Below, one piece after another: positions 36,285 to 45,425 of a DNA stretch of 64,000 nt. A program made the translations under genes and the position numbers. The DNA comes from BOG-908 sp963751795 (GTDB lineage Bacteria; Pseudomonadota; Alphaproteobacteria; Acetobacterales; Acetobacteraceae), in NCBI GenBank assembly GCA_963751795.1, contig CAVVVI010000004.1:186001-250000 (forward strand), given 5' to 3'. Within the stretch, counting starts at the first letter, position 1. Every line of letters starts with the position of its first letter. Below the pieces are notes generated by a model. That model was not told the DNA's origin. It did not search any database and worked only from the letters and a program-made list of their open reading frames with translations.

Positions 36285-36917
36285 TTACGCCTTCGCCATC
36301 GCCTCGAACGCGGCGTAGGTCACGCCAACCTCGCCGGTATGCGCGTGGCCGCCCACCACGAAGGTGGGCGTCGAGTTGATCTCGTACGTCTTCTCCGCCT
36401 GCGCCTGGTCGGCCAGGATCGCGGCGCGCAACGCCGCATCCGCCGTCACGCTGTCGAACATCGCGCGCGACATGCCGGCCAGCGCCGCCATCTTCGCCAG
36501 CTCCTCCTTCGGCTCCACGCCGCGCGCGAACGCCCAGCGCGCCTGGCTGGCCAGCAGCGTGTCCTTGAACGCCTCGTAGCGGTCGGGCGGCAGGCTGCGC
36601 GCCACCATCGCGGCCATCAGGTCCACCTGGTCGCGCGGATATTCCTTGAACACGACGCGCAGCTTGCCGGTGTCGATCAGCTTGGCCTTGATCTCGGGGA
36701 ACACGTCGGCGGTGAAATGCGCGCAATGCGGGCAGGTGAAGCTGAACCACTCGGTCACTGTCACCGGCGCATCCGGTTTGCCGTCGGCGCGGTCGGCCAT
36801 GCGCGGATCGGTGCTGGCCGGCGCCGCCTCGGTCGCACTCTGGGCCAAGGCCGGCACGGCGCGGGCGGCCAGCAGGGCCCCGGTGGCGGTCAGCAGCAAG
36901 CGGCGGGTCGTCGGCAT
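36285..36917 (-). CDS. dsbA: DsbA-family thiol:disulfide oxidoreductase
   Basis: This 210-residue periplasmic thioredoxin-fold protein has a Tat-like N-terminus (TTRRLLLTATGALLAAR) with a Sec/Tat cleavage region at ALAQ. The active site is CPHC in WFSFTCPHCAHFTADVFPEI. The cis-Pro region is INSTPTFVVGG. ATG 36917 is chosen because GAGGA lies about 9 nt upstream. It introduces or isomerises disulfides in exported proteins. It precedes smc on the same strand, a conserved alphaproteobacterial pair. Confidence 0.92.
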   Translation of the reverse strand: MPTTRRLLLTATGALLAARAVPALAQSATEAAPASTDPRMADRADGKPDAPVTVTEWFSFTCPHCAHFTADVFPEIKAKLIDTGKLRVVFKEYPRDQVDLMAAMVARSLPPDRYEAFKDTLLASQARWAFARGVEPKEELAKMAALAGMSRAMFDSVTADAALRAAILADQAQAEKTYEINSTPTFVVGGHAHTGEVGVTYAAFEAMAKA

Positions 36918-37182
36918 CACAATGGTCCTCGGCGGAAGATGGAAAGCCCGAACTCATGGCCGAGCCTCCCGGCCTGCGCAACACGCGCGCCGGCAGCGAC
37001 TCGCGTTCACCCGATCTTAGCCCATCGCCGCCTAGTGTCGCTCCATCGCCGGCCGGCCCAAACGGGCCAGCCACACTGGGGGCGCTCGCCCCGCCAACCA
37101 GGCCTGCGCCGCCGCGAAAAGCGGGCGGCGCCGTCAGGCGCGCCAGCACGGCACGCCTCGGGCCCCGCGCGCAGGACGATGC

Positions 37183-40100
37183 ATGGCCACCGATAGCTGG
37201 AGCGGCGTCTCGGCCGACTGGAACAACGCCGCCGACTGGAGCGGCGGCGCCCCCTCGGCCGCCACCACCGCCACCATCGCCGGCCCGGGCAGCTTCCTGG
37301 TCACGCTGTACGGCACCGGCAGCGCCGCCGCCCTGGCCATCAGCGCGCCGGGGGCGGAATTCTACGATGCCGGCCTGCTCAACCTCGGCGGGCTCCTCTC
37401 GCTGCAGGCGGGCACGCTGGCCCTGGCCTATGGCGAAATCGCGGGCGGCACGCTGGCGCTGGCCGGCGGCCAGTTCCTCTCCACCGGCGGCACGCTGGCG
37501 GGCGTGGCCGTCCAGGGCACGCTCGATCTCTCGGCCGCGCAATCCAGCCTCGTCGTCACCGGCGGCCTGGCGCTCTCCGGCCTGGGCGGCTCCGGCCAGG
37601 GCAGCATCGCGCTCACCGGCGGTTACGCCAGCCTCGATTGCGTCGGCAGCCAAACGCTCGCCAACGCCATCATCAGCTTCGGCGCCAGCGGCAGCCAGCC
37701 GGGGCAGGCGGGTGCCGCCACGCTGGCCATCGCTTCTGCCGGCGGCGCCACCGCGGGCGCCACCCTCACTCTGGCCTCCAATCTGTGGCTGCGCGGCGGC
37801 CCCGGCCAGGGCCAGATCGTGGTCGGCAACACCGGCCCGCTCGCCGGCGGTGCGCTGCCCGCCCTGCTGGTCAATGCCGGCACCATCACCGCCGCCAGCC
37901 AGAACGAGACGCTGTCGGTCGCCGGCAGCGGCGCCTTCATCAACCAGGGCACCATCGGCATCAGCAACGGCGCCACGCTCGCGCTGGCCACGGCCGCGTT
38001 CTCCAACACCGGCACCATCACGGTCGCCAACGCCACGCTGGCCCTGGGCGGCACCTTCGCCTCCAGCCTGCTCGCCGGCCTGGGCAACATCACGCTCAGC
38101 AGCGGCCAGGTCCAGATCGCCGGCACCCTGCAAAACGCCGGCACGCTGACGCTGGGCACCGGCACGCGCCTCACCGGCAGCCTCGGCGCGCTGTCGCTGG
38201 CCGGCACCATCGCCGGCGGCACCGTCACCGATGCCGGCGGCGGCCTCGCCTGGTCGGCCGGCACCGGCGTGCTGGACGGCGTAATCTATGCCGGCACGCT
38301 GGCACTGCCTGCCGCCGGCGCCGTCACGCTCACCAACGGCGCGCGCGTCACCGCGCCAGGCGGCGGCGCCGGCAGCATCGCGGCCACCGGCGCCGGCAGC
38401 ACGCTCTTCCTGCGTGGCGCCGAGTCGCTCGACGGCGTGCAGATCGCGCTCGGCAGCAACGGTGCCGCCGCCACCATCGCGACCGCCGACACCTGGCTCG
38501 CCAGCACCGCCACCACCGCCACGCTCGGCCCGCACGCCGGCATCGTCCAATCCGGCACCAACGCGGCCCTGCAGGCGCTAGGTTGGAGCGGCGTGCCCGG
38601 CATCGGCGCGGCCGACACGCTGGTCAACCAGGGCAGCATCACCGCCGGCGTGGCCGGCGGCCGCTTCGCCCTGTCCGGCTACGGCACCATCATCAACCAG
38701 GGCGCGATCAGCGTCTTCGGTGGCGACACGCTGGCCGTCACCGCCGCCCAGTTCGCCAATACCGGCACGCTCACCGCCGGGGCAGGGGGCACGCTCCTGC
38801 TGGGCCAGGCGGCCCCCGCCTTCGGCGCACCCGCCGCCTGGTCCAACACCGGGCAGATCGCGATCAGCGGCGGCACGCTGGTGCTGGCCGGCGCGCTGGC
38901 AACCGCCCAGCTCGGCACCATCACCGAGACGTCCGGCACCGTCACCCTGACCGGAACGCTGTCCAACGCCGGCGCCACCCTGGCCCTCGGCGGCCACGGC
39001 GCGCTCGCGCTGCGCGGCCTCAGCCTGGCCGGCACCATCGCCGGCGGCACCATCATCGATACCGCCGGCGCGCTGCTCGCCACCGGCACCGGCGGCGCCC
39101 TGCTGGACGGCGTCGACTACCAGGGCACGCTGGCCCTCAACCAGGCCGCCAGCTTCCTGCGCATACGCGACGGCCTGGCGCTGAACGGCACCGCCAGCAT
39201 CCTGGGCGCCGGCGCCACGCTGGATTTCCAGGGCTCGCAGAGCTTCGACCACGCCACGATCCTGCTCGGCGCCGCCGGTGCCGCTGCCAGCATCGACGTG
39301 GCGCACGACCCGTCGCAGGCCGGCGCCACCACCCTCACGCTCGGGTCGGGCCTCACCATCACCCAGGCCGGCCAGCACGCCGCCATCGGCCGGGCAGGCG
39401 GCACCGGCTTGCCCGGCGACGCCATCGTCAACCAGGGCACCATTACCGCGGCCACCCCCGGCGGCACGCTCACCCTCGGCGGGCCCGGCTTCATCAACCA
39501 GGGCCTCATCACCTTGGGCCAGAACGACACGCTTTGTGTCGCCAGCTCGACATTCGCCAATACCGGCACCATCGCGGTCGCCGGCGGCCTGCTCTCGGTC
39601 GGCGGCTCGCTCACCCTGGCCCAGCTCGGCCGCGTCAGCGTCGCCGGCGGCGCGCTCGCCATCGGCGGCACGCTCGATCTGGCCGGCGGCACCCTGGCCA
39701 TCGGCCAGGGCAGTGCCGATGGCCGTCTGCTGCTCACCGGCACCATCCAGGGCGGCACCATCACCGATGGCGGCGCCGGCCTGGCCGCCACCGGCCAGGC
39801 CACGCTGGCCAACGTCAACTATCTCGGCACGCTGGACTTCAGCCGCCCCTTCGCCACGCTGAACACCGCGGGCGGCCTGGCCGTCGAGGCCGCCTCGGGC
39901 GTCCGCCCAGGCACCATCCTGCTCACCGGCGCGCAAACCCGCCTGCTGGCCACCGGCAGCGAGACGATCGACGCGGCGCAGATCGCGCTCGGCAGCGTCG
40001 CGCAGACCTATGCCGGCCAGAAACTCGCCGCCCCCGAACTGGCGGCCGCCGCCGGCGTGGCCCTCACGCTCGGCGCCGCCTGCACGCTCACGCTGGCCGG

Positions 40101-41244
40101 CACCGCCGGCACGCTGGGCGATGCCGGGCTGGGCCAGTGGAACGACAGCATCGTCAATGCCGGCCAGATCGTCGCCGCCGGCCCCGGCACGCTAACCCTG
40201 GGCGCCACCAATTTCATCAACACCGGCAGCATGGCCGCTTCCGGCGGGGCCGTGCTGGCGCTGGGCGACGCGGCCTTCACCAACGCCGGAACCCTGTCCA
40301 TCGGCGCCGGCTCGGTGGCCGCCAACACGCTCTATGCCTACTACGCCGCACCCAATGGCGGCAGCGGCGCCGCGTTCACCAACACCGGCACCATCGCCAT
40401 GCAAGGCGGCCTGCTGCAGCAACCCACCGCCAACGGCCTGTTCCCGCAAGTGCCGCTGGCCAACCTCGCCGGCGGCGTCATCGAGGGCGCCGGGCTCGTG
40501 TTCGCCCAGATCGCCAACAACGGCACCATCGAGGCGCATGCCGGCGGCCTCTATCTGGCGCAATCCGTGCTGGGCACCGGCGCCCTGCTGATCGACAGCG
40601 CCAGCACGCTGGAACTGGCCGGCAGCGTCGCCGCCAACCAGACCGTGCGCTTCCTCAGCAACACCGGCACGCTCAAGATCGACACGCCCACCGGTTTCGC
40701 CGGCACGCTCGCCGGGCTGCAGGCGGGCGACGTGCTGGACCTGCCCGGCCAGGTGCTCACCGGCGTGGGCCTCAGTAGCGGCACGCTGGTCGCCAGCACC
40801 GCCACGCAGAACTACCGCTTCGCCAGCACCACCCCGCTGGGCGGCGAGCTCTCCGCCGGCCACGATTTGCGCGGCGGCGCCACCATCAGCTTCCTGGCAC
40901 AAACCCCCGGTGCGGCCGGCACCGGCATCGCCACCATCCCCATCGCCCAGCCCGGCATGCTGTTCTGGGCCTCGCCGGCCGGCGACGCCTTCCAGGGCGC
41001 GGCCGCCAACATCAATGGCGGCCACATCAGCAACTGGGGCGGGCTGGACAGCCTGGATATCACCGACCTCAATCCCGCCACCGCCGCCATAACGGTCAGC
41101 CAGTCCACCGGCCTGGCCACCCTCATGCTGACCGACGGCACGCTCTCGGCCGGCATCGGCCTGGCCGGCACGTTCAGCCCCGGCGCCTTCCACCTGGCGC
41201 GCGACGGCCATGGCGGCACCCTGCTCACCTACGGCCACGCCTGA
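37183..41244 (+). CDS. Giant Gly/Ala/Thr-rich beta-repeat protein, probably secreted by a type I route
   Basis: This 1353-residue protein has no signal peptide. It opens with DSWSGVSADWNNAADWSGGA, a pattern seen at the start of large surface or secreted proteins of Acetobacteraceae and Methylobacterium. The body is made of short degenerate beta repeats: FINQGTI, FANTGTI, GGTLALAGG and the larger SLAGTIAGGTI(V/I)D block at three or more places (about 38200, 39020 and 39740). Such repeats usually form a beta-helix or beta-solenoid. The end (AFHLARDGHGGTLLTYGHA) resembles uncleaved C-terminal type I secretion signals. No Cys-rich or autotransporter barrel domain is seen. It is divergent from dsbA. 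The role may be adhesin or S-layer-like, which is inference. Confidence 0.8.
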   Translation: MATDSWSGVSADWNNAADWSGGAPSAATTATIAGPGSFLVTLYGTGSAAALAISAPGAEFYDAGLLNLGGLLSLQAGTLALAYGEIAGGTLALAGGQFLSTGGTLAGVAVQGTLDLSAAQSSLVVTGGLALSGLGGSGQGSIALTGGYASLDCVGSQTLANAIISFGASGSQPGQAGAATLAIASAGGATAGATLTLASNLWLRGGPGQGQIVVGNTGPLAGGALPALLVNAGTITAASQNETLSVAGSGAFINQGTIGISNGATLALATAAFSNTGTITVANATLALGGTFASSLLAGLGNITLSSGQVQIAGTLQNAGTLTLGTGTRLTGSLGALSLAGTIAGGTVTDAGGGLAWSAGTGVLDGVIYAGTLALPAAGAVTLTNGARVTAPGGGAGSIAATGAGSTLFLRGAESLDGVQIALGSNGAAATIATADTWLASTATTATLGPHAGIVQSGTNAALQALGWSGVPGIGAADTLVNQGSITAGVAGGRFALSGYGTIINQGAISVFGGDTLAVTAAQFANTGTLTAGAGGTLLLGQAAPAFGAPAAWSNTGQIAISGGTLVLAGALATAQLGTITETSGTVTLTGTLSNAGATLALGGHGALALRGLSLAGTIAGGTIIDTAGALLATGTGGALLDGVDYQGTLALNQAASFLRIRDGLALNGTASILGAGATLDFQGSQSFDHATILLGAAGAAASIDVAHDPSQAGATTLTLGSGLTITQAGQHAAIGRAGGTGLPGDAIVNQGTITAATPGGTLTLGGPGFINQGLITLGQNDTLCVASSTFANTGTIAVAGGLLSVGGSLTLAQLGRVSVAGGALAIGGTLDLAGGTLAIGQGSADGRLLLTGTIQGGTITDGGAGLAATGQATLANVNYLGTLDFSRPFATLNTAGGLAVEAASGVRPGTILLTGAQTRLLATGSETIDAAQIALGSVAQTYAGQKLAAPELAAAAGVALTLGAACTLTLAGTAGTLGDAGLGQWNDSIVNAGQIVAAGPGTLTLGATNFINTGSMAASGGAVLALGDAAFTNAGTLSIGAGSVAANTLYAYYAAPNGGSGAAFTNTGTIAMQGGLLQQPTANGLFPQVPLANLAGGVIEGAGLVFAQIANNGTIEAHAGGLYLAQSVLGTGALLIDSASTLELAGSVAANQTVRFLSNTGTLKIDTPTGFAGTLAGLQAGDVLDLPGQVLTGVGLSSGTLVASTATQNYRFASTTPLGGELSAGHDLRGGATISFLAQTPGAAGTGIATIPIAQPGMLFWASPAGDAFQGAAANINGGHISNWGGLDSLDITDLNPATAAITVSQSTGLATLMLTDGTLSAGIGLAGTFSPGAFHLARDGHGGTLLTYGHA

Positions 41245-41326
41245 CCGGCCACCCCGGGAAAACTACAACCCACGCGCGAAGACCCGTTGCATCCCGGCCC
41301 AAAACCGGGCCTTGCTTGCACCCCGC

Positions 41327-42056
41327 ATGCCCGACCTCCACCCCAGCTACCCCGCCCATCTGCAGGAACAGGGCGTCGTGCCCGTGGGCCTGCCGGTCAA
41401 TGTCGGCGAGGTGCAGGACGATGCCGCCCGCACGCTGCTCGCCAGCTTCCAAAGCCTAGGTGACGATTGCGAGTTCGGCTTAGTGCAGCGCCGCTACGGC
41501 GCCGAGCATCTGGCCCTGCTACGCTGGGTGACACTCACGCCCGCCACCCTGACCAGCCTGCTGCAGGCTGGCCTGGCCGGGCTGGGCGATCCCGCCACCA
41601 CGGAGATCTACACCGCCCCCTGGGGCGAGCTGATGGCCCACGACCAGCGCTACGACATCCGCATGCACAGCTTCGTTCAGGCCGGCAAGATCGACCTGCA
41701 GCGCTTCAAGCTGAACCACTGCCGCCGCATGGATTTCCTGCGCACCAAGCTGCTCGAAGACCTCGCATTGGGCGAGCGGCTGTTCGTGTTCAACGGCGGC
41801 GAGGCCCTCACCGACTCCGTAGCCACCGACCTGCAGGACAGCCTGCGCCTGCACGGCCCCGCCCGTCTGCTGGCCGTCAGCCTGCCCGGCCAGCACCCGG
41901 CCGGCACCGTGCGCGCCCTGCCGCGCGGCCTGCTGCGCGGCCACCTGGCCCGCCGCGGCAAAACGCTCCACGCCCGGCGGCCATCGCTGGGACATCGACT
42001 TCCCCGGCTGGCTGGCGCTGTGTGGCACGGCGCGCTTCATCGCCGCCCTGGGCTAG
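41327..42056 (+). CDS. Conserved protein with SLGDDCEFGLVQRR motif, frame-broken near the C-terminus
   Basis: This protein of about 242 residues is of unknown function. It carries ASFQSLGDDCEFGLVQRRYG, a signature of hypothetical proteins that often accompany glycan or glycosyltransferase genes in Acetobacteraceae. An extra C in the CCC run at 41973-41975 moves the C-terminal end GGHRWDIDFPGWLALCGTAR into the next frame, which stops at 42056. Uncorrected, the frame runs on into the MoxR gene. The ATG at 41327 has no strong ribosome-binding site. It follows the giant repeat protein on the same strand. Confidence 0.65.
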
Positions 42057-42136
42057 CCGCGCCCGCACATCGAGGCGGCTTCCTTCCGCCCCCGGCCACC
42101 CCTATCCTCACCGCCAACCGGAAAAGGATACCCTGC

Positions 42137-42982
42137 GTGCCCGAGTTCAAGAGCACCGGCAGCTACATCGCCTCGCGCGACCTCGAACTGGCGGTCAACG
42201 CCGCTGTCGCCCTGCAGCGCCCCCTGCTGGTCAAGGGCGAACCCGGCACCGGCAAAACCGTGCTGGCCCACGAGGTGGCCGCCGCGCTGGGCATGCCGCT
42301 TATCGAATGGCACGTGAAAAGCACCACCCGCGCGCAGCAGGGCCTCTACGAATACGATGCCGTCAGCCGCCTGCGCGACGGCCAGCTCGGCGACGCCCGC
42401 GTCCACGACATCGGCAACTACATCGTGCGCGGCAAACTCTGGGACGCGTTCGCCGCCGATGAACAATCCGTCGTGCTGATCGACGAGATCGACAAGGCCG
42501 ACATCGAATTCCCCAACGACCTGCTGCTCGAACTCGATCGCATGCAGTTCTTCGTCTACGAAACGCGCCAGACGGTGCGCGCCAACAAGCGCCCCGTCGT
42601 CATCATCACGTCGAACAACGAAAAGGAGCTGCCGGACGCCTTCCTGCGCCGCTGCTTCTTCCACTACATCCGCTTCCCCGACCGCGCCACCATGGAACGT
42701 ATCGTCCAGTCGCACTACCCCGACATCAAGCAGGATCTGGCGCGCGAGGCGCTGACCATGTTTTTCCGCGTGCGCGAACTGCCCGGCCTGAAGAAGAAGC
42801 CCGCCACGAGCGAGCTGCTGGACTGGCTCAAGCTGCTGATGATCGAAGACATGCCGCCCGAGGCGCTCCGCACCCGCGAAAAAACCGTGGTGATCCCGCC
42901 GTTGCACGGTGCGCTGCTGAAGAATGAGCAGGATGTGCATCTGTTCGAGCGTTTGGCGTTCATGGCGCGGCGGGAGGGTTAG
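42137..42982 (+). CDS. MoxR-family AAA+ ATPase
   Basis: This 281-residue ATPase has Walker A LVKGEPGTGKTVLAHEVA, Walker B SVVLIDEIDKADIEFPNDLL, sensor 1 VVIITSNNEKELPDAFLRRC and a typical C-terminal lid. MoxR proteins act as chaperones that mature metal-containing or multi-subunit complexes with a VWA partner. Here the partner is the CoxE-like VWA gene at 43154. The start is GTG 42137, with AAAAGGA upstream. Between the two genes lies the palindromic element at 42985-43131. Confidence 0.92.
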   Translation: MPEFKSTGSYIASRDLELAVNAAVALQRPLLVKGEPGTGKTVLAHEVAAALGMPLIEWHVKSTTRAQQGLYEYDAVSRLRDGQLGDARVHDIGNYIVRGKLWDAFAADEQSVVLIDEIDKADIEFPNDLLLELDRMQFFVYETRQTVRANKRPVVIITSNNEKELPDAFLRRCFFHYIRFPDRATMERIVQSHYPDIKQDLAREALTMFFRVRELPGLKKKPATSELLDWLKLLMIEDMPPEALRTREKTVVIPPLHGALLKNEQDVHLFERLAFMARREG

Positions 42983-42984
42983 TG

Positions 42985-43131
42985 AGGAAGCAAGGCCTTC
43001 TTTTTTGCAAAAAAGAAGCAAAAAACTCTTATCTCGGCTGTCGCGGAGTTGCCGGTAACACCCGCCTTGTTTCCGGATCGTCAGGAGTAAAAGTTTTTTG
43101 GTCCTTTTTTTCAAAAAAGGACTGCTTGCCT
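42985..43131. repeat. MITE-like palindromic element with two A/T-rich hairpins
   Basis: In an otherwise GC-rich region, about 147 bp carry two hairpins. At 42997-43018 a perfect 22-bp palindrome has arms CTTCTTTTTT / AAAAAAGAAG around GC. At 43101-43122 arms GTCCTTTTTT and AAAAAAGGAC flank TC. Further in, AAAAAACTCTTA and TAAAAGTTTTTT are inverted with one mismatch. The outer edges AAGCAAGGCC and CTGCTTGCC are also roughly inverted. No coding potential is seen. It splits the moxR–VWA gene pair and may terminate or modulate read-through. Confidence 0.6.
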
Positions 43132-43153
43132 CACCTTCGCGCGGCGAGCTGAA

Positions 43154-44332
43154 ATGTTCGCCACCCTCATCGAGCAGCTGCGCACCGCCGGCTTGTCGGT
43201 CTCGATCACCGAATACCTCACCCTCATGGGCGCCATGAAAGCCGGTGTGGCCGCCTACAGCATCGAGGATTTCTACTTCCTCGCCCGCGCCACGCTGGTG
43301 AAAGACGAGCGCTACCTCGACCGTTTCGATCGTGTGTTCGCCACCGTGTTCGAAGGCGTCGAACAGCCGTCAGGCGACCCGGCCACCGCCATCCCCGAAG
43401 AGTGGCTGCGCAAGATCGCCGAGAAGAACCTCAGCCCCGAGGAGATGGCCGCCATCGACGCCATGGGCGGCTTCGAGAAATTGATGGAGACGCTGCGCCA
43501 GCGCCTGGAGGAACAGAAAGAGCGCCACCAGGGCGGCAACAAATGGATCGGCACCGGTGGCACCTCGCCCTTCGGCGCCTACGGCTACAACCCCGAAGGC
43601 ATACGCATCGGCCAGGCGGAATCCCGCCACCGCCGCGCCGTGAAGGTGTGGGACAAGCGCGAATTCCGCGATTTGGACGGCGACGCCGAAATCGGCACGC
43701 GCACCATGAAGGTCGCCTTGCGCCGCCTGCGCCGCTTCGCGCGCCAGGGAGCCGCCACCGAGCTCGATCTGCCCGGCACCATCCATGCGACGGCCAGCAA
43801 CGCCGGCAGCCTGGATCTCAAGATGGTTCCCGAGCGGCACAATGCGGTGAAGATCCTGCTGCTGCTCGACAGCGGCGGCTCGATGGACGATTTCGTGCGC
43901 AACACGCAGGAACTGTTCTCCGCCGTACGCTCGGAGTTCAAGCACCTCGAGCACTATTATTTCCACAACTGCATCTACGAGCGCGTGTGGCGCGAGAACC
44001 GCCGCCGTGACGAGACCTCGCTCTCCACCTGGGATCTGCTGCGCACCTACGGCGCCGACTACAAGCTGATCATCGTGGGTGACGCCACCATGAGTCCGTA
44101 CGAGGTGATCCAGCCCGGCGGCAGCGTGGAACATTGGAACGAGGAAGCCGGCCGCGTGTGGATCGAGCGCCTGACCGCGCATTTCCGCAGCACCGCCTGG
44201 CTGAACCCGGCGCCGGAAGAATACTGGCGCTACACGCAATCCACCGTGCTGCTGCGCGACCTGGTCGCCCAACGCATGTTCCCGCTCACGCTGTCCGGCC
44301 TGGACAGCATGACCAAGGAACTCTCGCGCTAA
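43154..44332 (+). CDS. VWA-domain protein, CoxE-like partner of MoxR
   Basis: This 392-residue protein has an N-terminal helical region (FATLIEQLRTAGLSVSITEY) and a C-terminal von Willebrand A domain. The metal-ion site reads LLLLDSGGSMDDFV, a variant of the DxSxS motif commonly seen as DVGGSM in CoxE-type proteins. HYYFHNCIYERVWREN and KLIIVGDATMSPYE are typical of the family. MoxR/VWA pairs assemble or activate metalloenzymes; no CO-dehydrogenase or other client is nearby. Confidence 0.9.
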   Translation: MFATLIEQLRTAGLSVSITEYLTLMGAMKAGVAAYSIEDFYFLARATLVKDERYLDRFDRVFATVFEGVEQPSGDPATAIPEEWLRKIAEKNLSPEEMAAIDAMGGFEKLMETLRQRLEEQKERHQGGNKWIGTGGTSPFGAYGYNPEGIRIGQAESRHRRAVKVWDKREFRDLDGDAEIGTRTMKVALRRLRRFARQGAATELDLPGTIHATASNAGSLDLKMVPERHNAVKILLLLDSGGSMDDFVRNTQELFSAVRSEFKHLEHYYFHNCIYERVWRENRRRDETSLSTWDLLRTYGADYKLIIVGDATMSPYEVIQPGGSVEHWNEEAGRVWIERLTAHFRSTAWLNPAPEEYWRYTQSTVLLRDLVAQRMFPLTLSGLDSMTKELSR

Positions 44333-44367
44333 CCCTGGCAGCGCGCCACAATCCCGGAGCCTCACCC

Positions 44368-45033
44368 ATGATCACGGTCCATCACCTGAACAATTCCCGC
44401 TCGCAGCGCATCCTCTGGCTGCTGGAAGAATTAGGCCAGCCCTACGAAGTCAAACGCTACGAGCGCAACGCGCAAACCATGCTGGCACCGCCCGAGCTGC
44501 ACGCCGTGCACCCGCTCGGCAAATCGCCCGTCATCACGGACGGCGCACACACCATCGCCGAGACGGGCGCCATCGTGGATTACCTCATCGGCACCTACGG
44601 CAACGGCCGCCTGATCCCGGCCGCCGACACCGAGGACCGGCTGCGCTACACCTACTGGCTGCATTTCGCCGAGGGCTCGGCCATGCCGCCGCTGGTGATG
44701 ACGCTCGTGTTCGGTGCATTGCCCGCTCGCGTGCCGTTCTTCATCCGCCCGGTCGCCAAGCTGATCAGCGACAACGTGCAGAAAAGCTTTCTGAACCCGA
44801 ACCTCGCCGCCCAGCACGATCTGATGGAAGCCGAGCTGGCCCGCAGCGCCTGGTTCGCCGGCGCGGACTTCACCGCCGCCGACGTGATGATGAGCTTCCC
44901 CGTTGAAGCCGGCGCCACCCGCGGCGAGGGCCTCGGCCGCCACCCCAAGCTGAAAGTCTGGCTGGCCACCATCCACGCTCGCCCGGCCTACCAGGCCGCA
45001 CTGAAAAAAGGCGGCGCCTACGCTTACGCCTGA
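44368..45033 (+). CDS. Glutathione S-transferase family protein
   Basis: This 221-residue protein has a thioredoxin-like N-terminal domain (ITVHHLNNSRSQRILWLLEE) with the glutathione-site VHPLGKSPVITDG and the following AETGAIVDYL. A helical C-terminal domain follows (FAGADFTAADVMMSFPVEAG). Ser rather than Tyr in SRSQRILW is the likely catalytic residue. The substrate is unknown. Confidence 0.92.
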   Translation: MITVHHLNNSRSQRILWLLEELGQPYEVKRYERNAQTMLAPPELHAVHPLGKSPVITDGAHTIAETGAIVDYLIGTYGNGRLIPAADTEDRLRYTYWLHFAEGSAMPPLVMTLVFGALPARVPFFIRPVAKLISDNVQKSFLNPNLAAQHDLMEAELARSAWFAGADFTAADVMMSFPVEAGATRGEGLGRHPKLKVWLATIHARPAYQAALKKGGAYAYA

Positions 45034-45038
45034 CGTTT

Positions 45039-45329
45039 ATGAACGGTAGCCGCACCATCGTCGCGATGCTGTCGCTGCTGACAGCGCTATCGGCGCCACC
45101 GCTGCACGCTGCGAACTGCCCGAAGCGACCGCCCTGTCACGGATGCGGTTGCAAAGGCGGCACCGGCTATCGCGCGCCCAACCATCGCTGCGTCGGCTTC
45201 GTCGAGTTCCCGGCAGTGTGCGTTTCAGCGGCAAGCCAAATATGCAAGTTCGAGCACGCGCCGAATACCGGGCTGAACCGTCATTGTGCGCTGGCACGCA
45301 AGAACCGCGCCGAGCCAGTCGGGTCCTGA
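45039..45329 (+). CDS. Small Cys-rich secreted protein
   Basis: This 96-residue protein has a signal peptide (TIVAMLSLLTALSAPPLHA) and a compact Cys-rich core (CPKRPPCHGCGCKGGTGYR, then HRCVGF, VCVSA, QICKF and HCAL). This suggests several disulfides or a metal site. Only 5 bp separate it from the GST gene. I do not know its function; similar short exported proteins occur in alphaproteobacteria. Confidence 0.65.
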   Translation: MNGSRTIVAMLSLLTALSAPPLHAANCPKRPPCHGCGCKGGTGYRAPNHRCVGFVEFPAVCVSAASQICKFEHAPNTGLNRHCALARKNRAEPVGS

Positions 45330-45425
45330 TGCTAGGCTGAGTCGAACGCGCGCCGTTGCCGCCGCAAACGCGCGCAGCGCCTGCGCCGTACGTCGCTTGC
45401 CTTCGCGCGAACCACAAGCCCGCAC

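Noticed and set aside
31797..37196. Plus-strand open frame of about 1800 codons opposite smc and dsbA
   Set aside because: Its Arg/Pro/Gln-rich sequence is the mirror of Ala-rich smc codons. Smc and DsbA motifs on the minus strand are unambiguous.
37183..41244. Regular repeated segments considered as a CRISPR array
   Set aside because: The repeats are degenerate, of variable spacing and translate into a continuous protein with beta repeats; there are no cas genes.
42985..43131. Insertion sequence with transposase
   Set aside because: The element is only about 147 bp and has no reading frame. At most it is a non-autonomous repeat.
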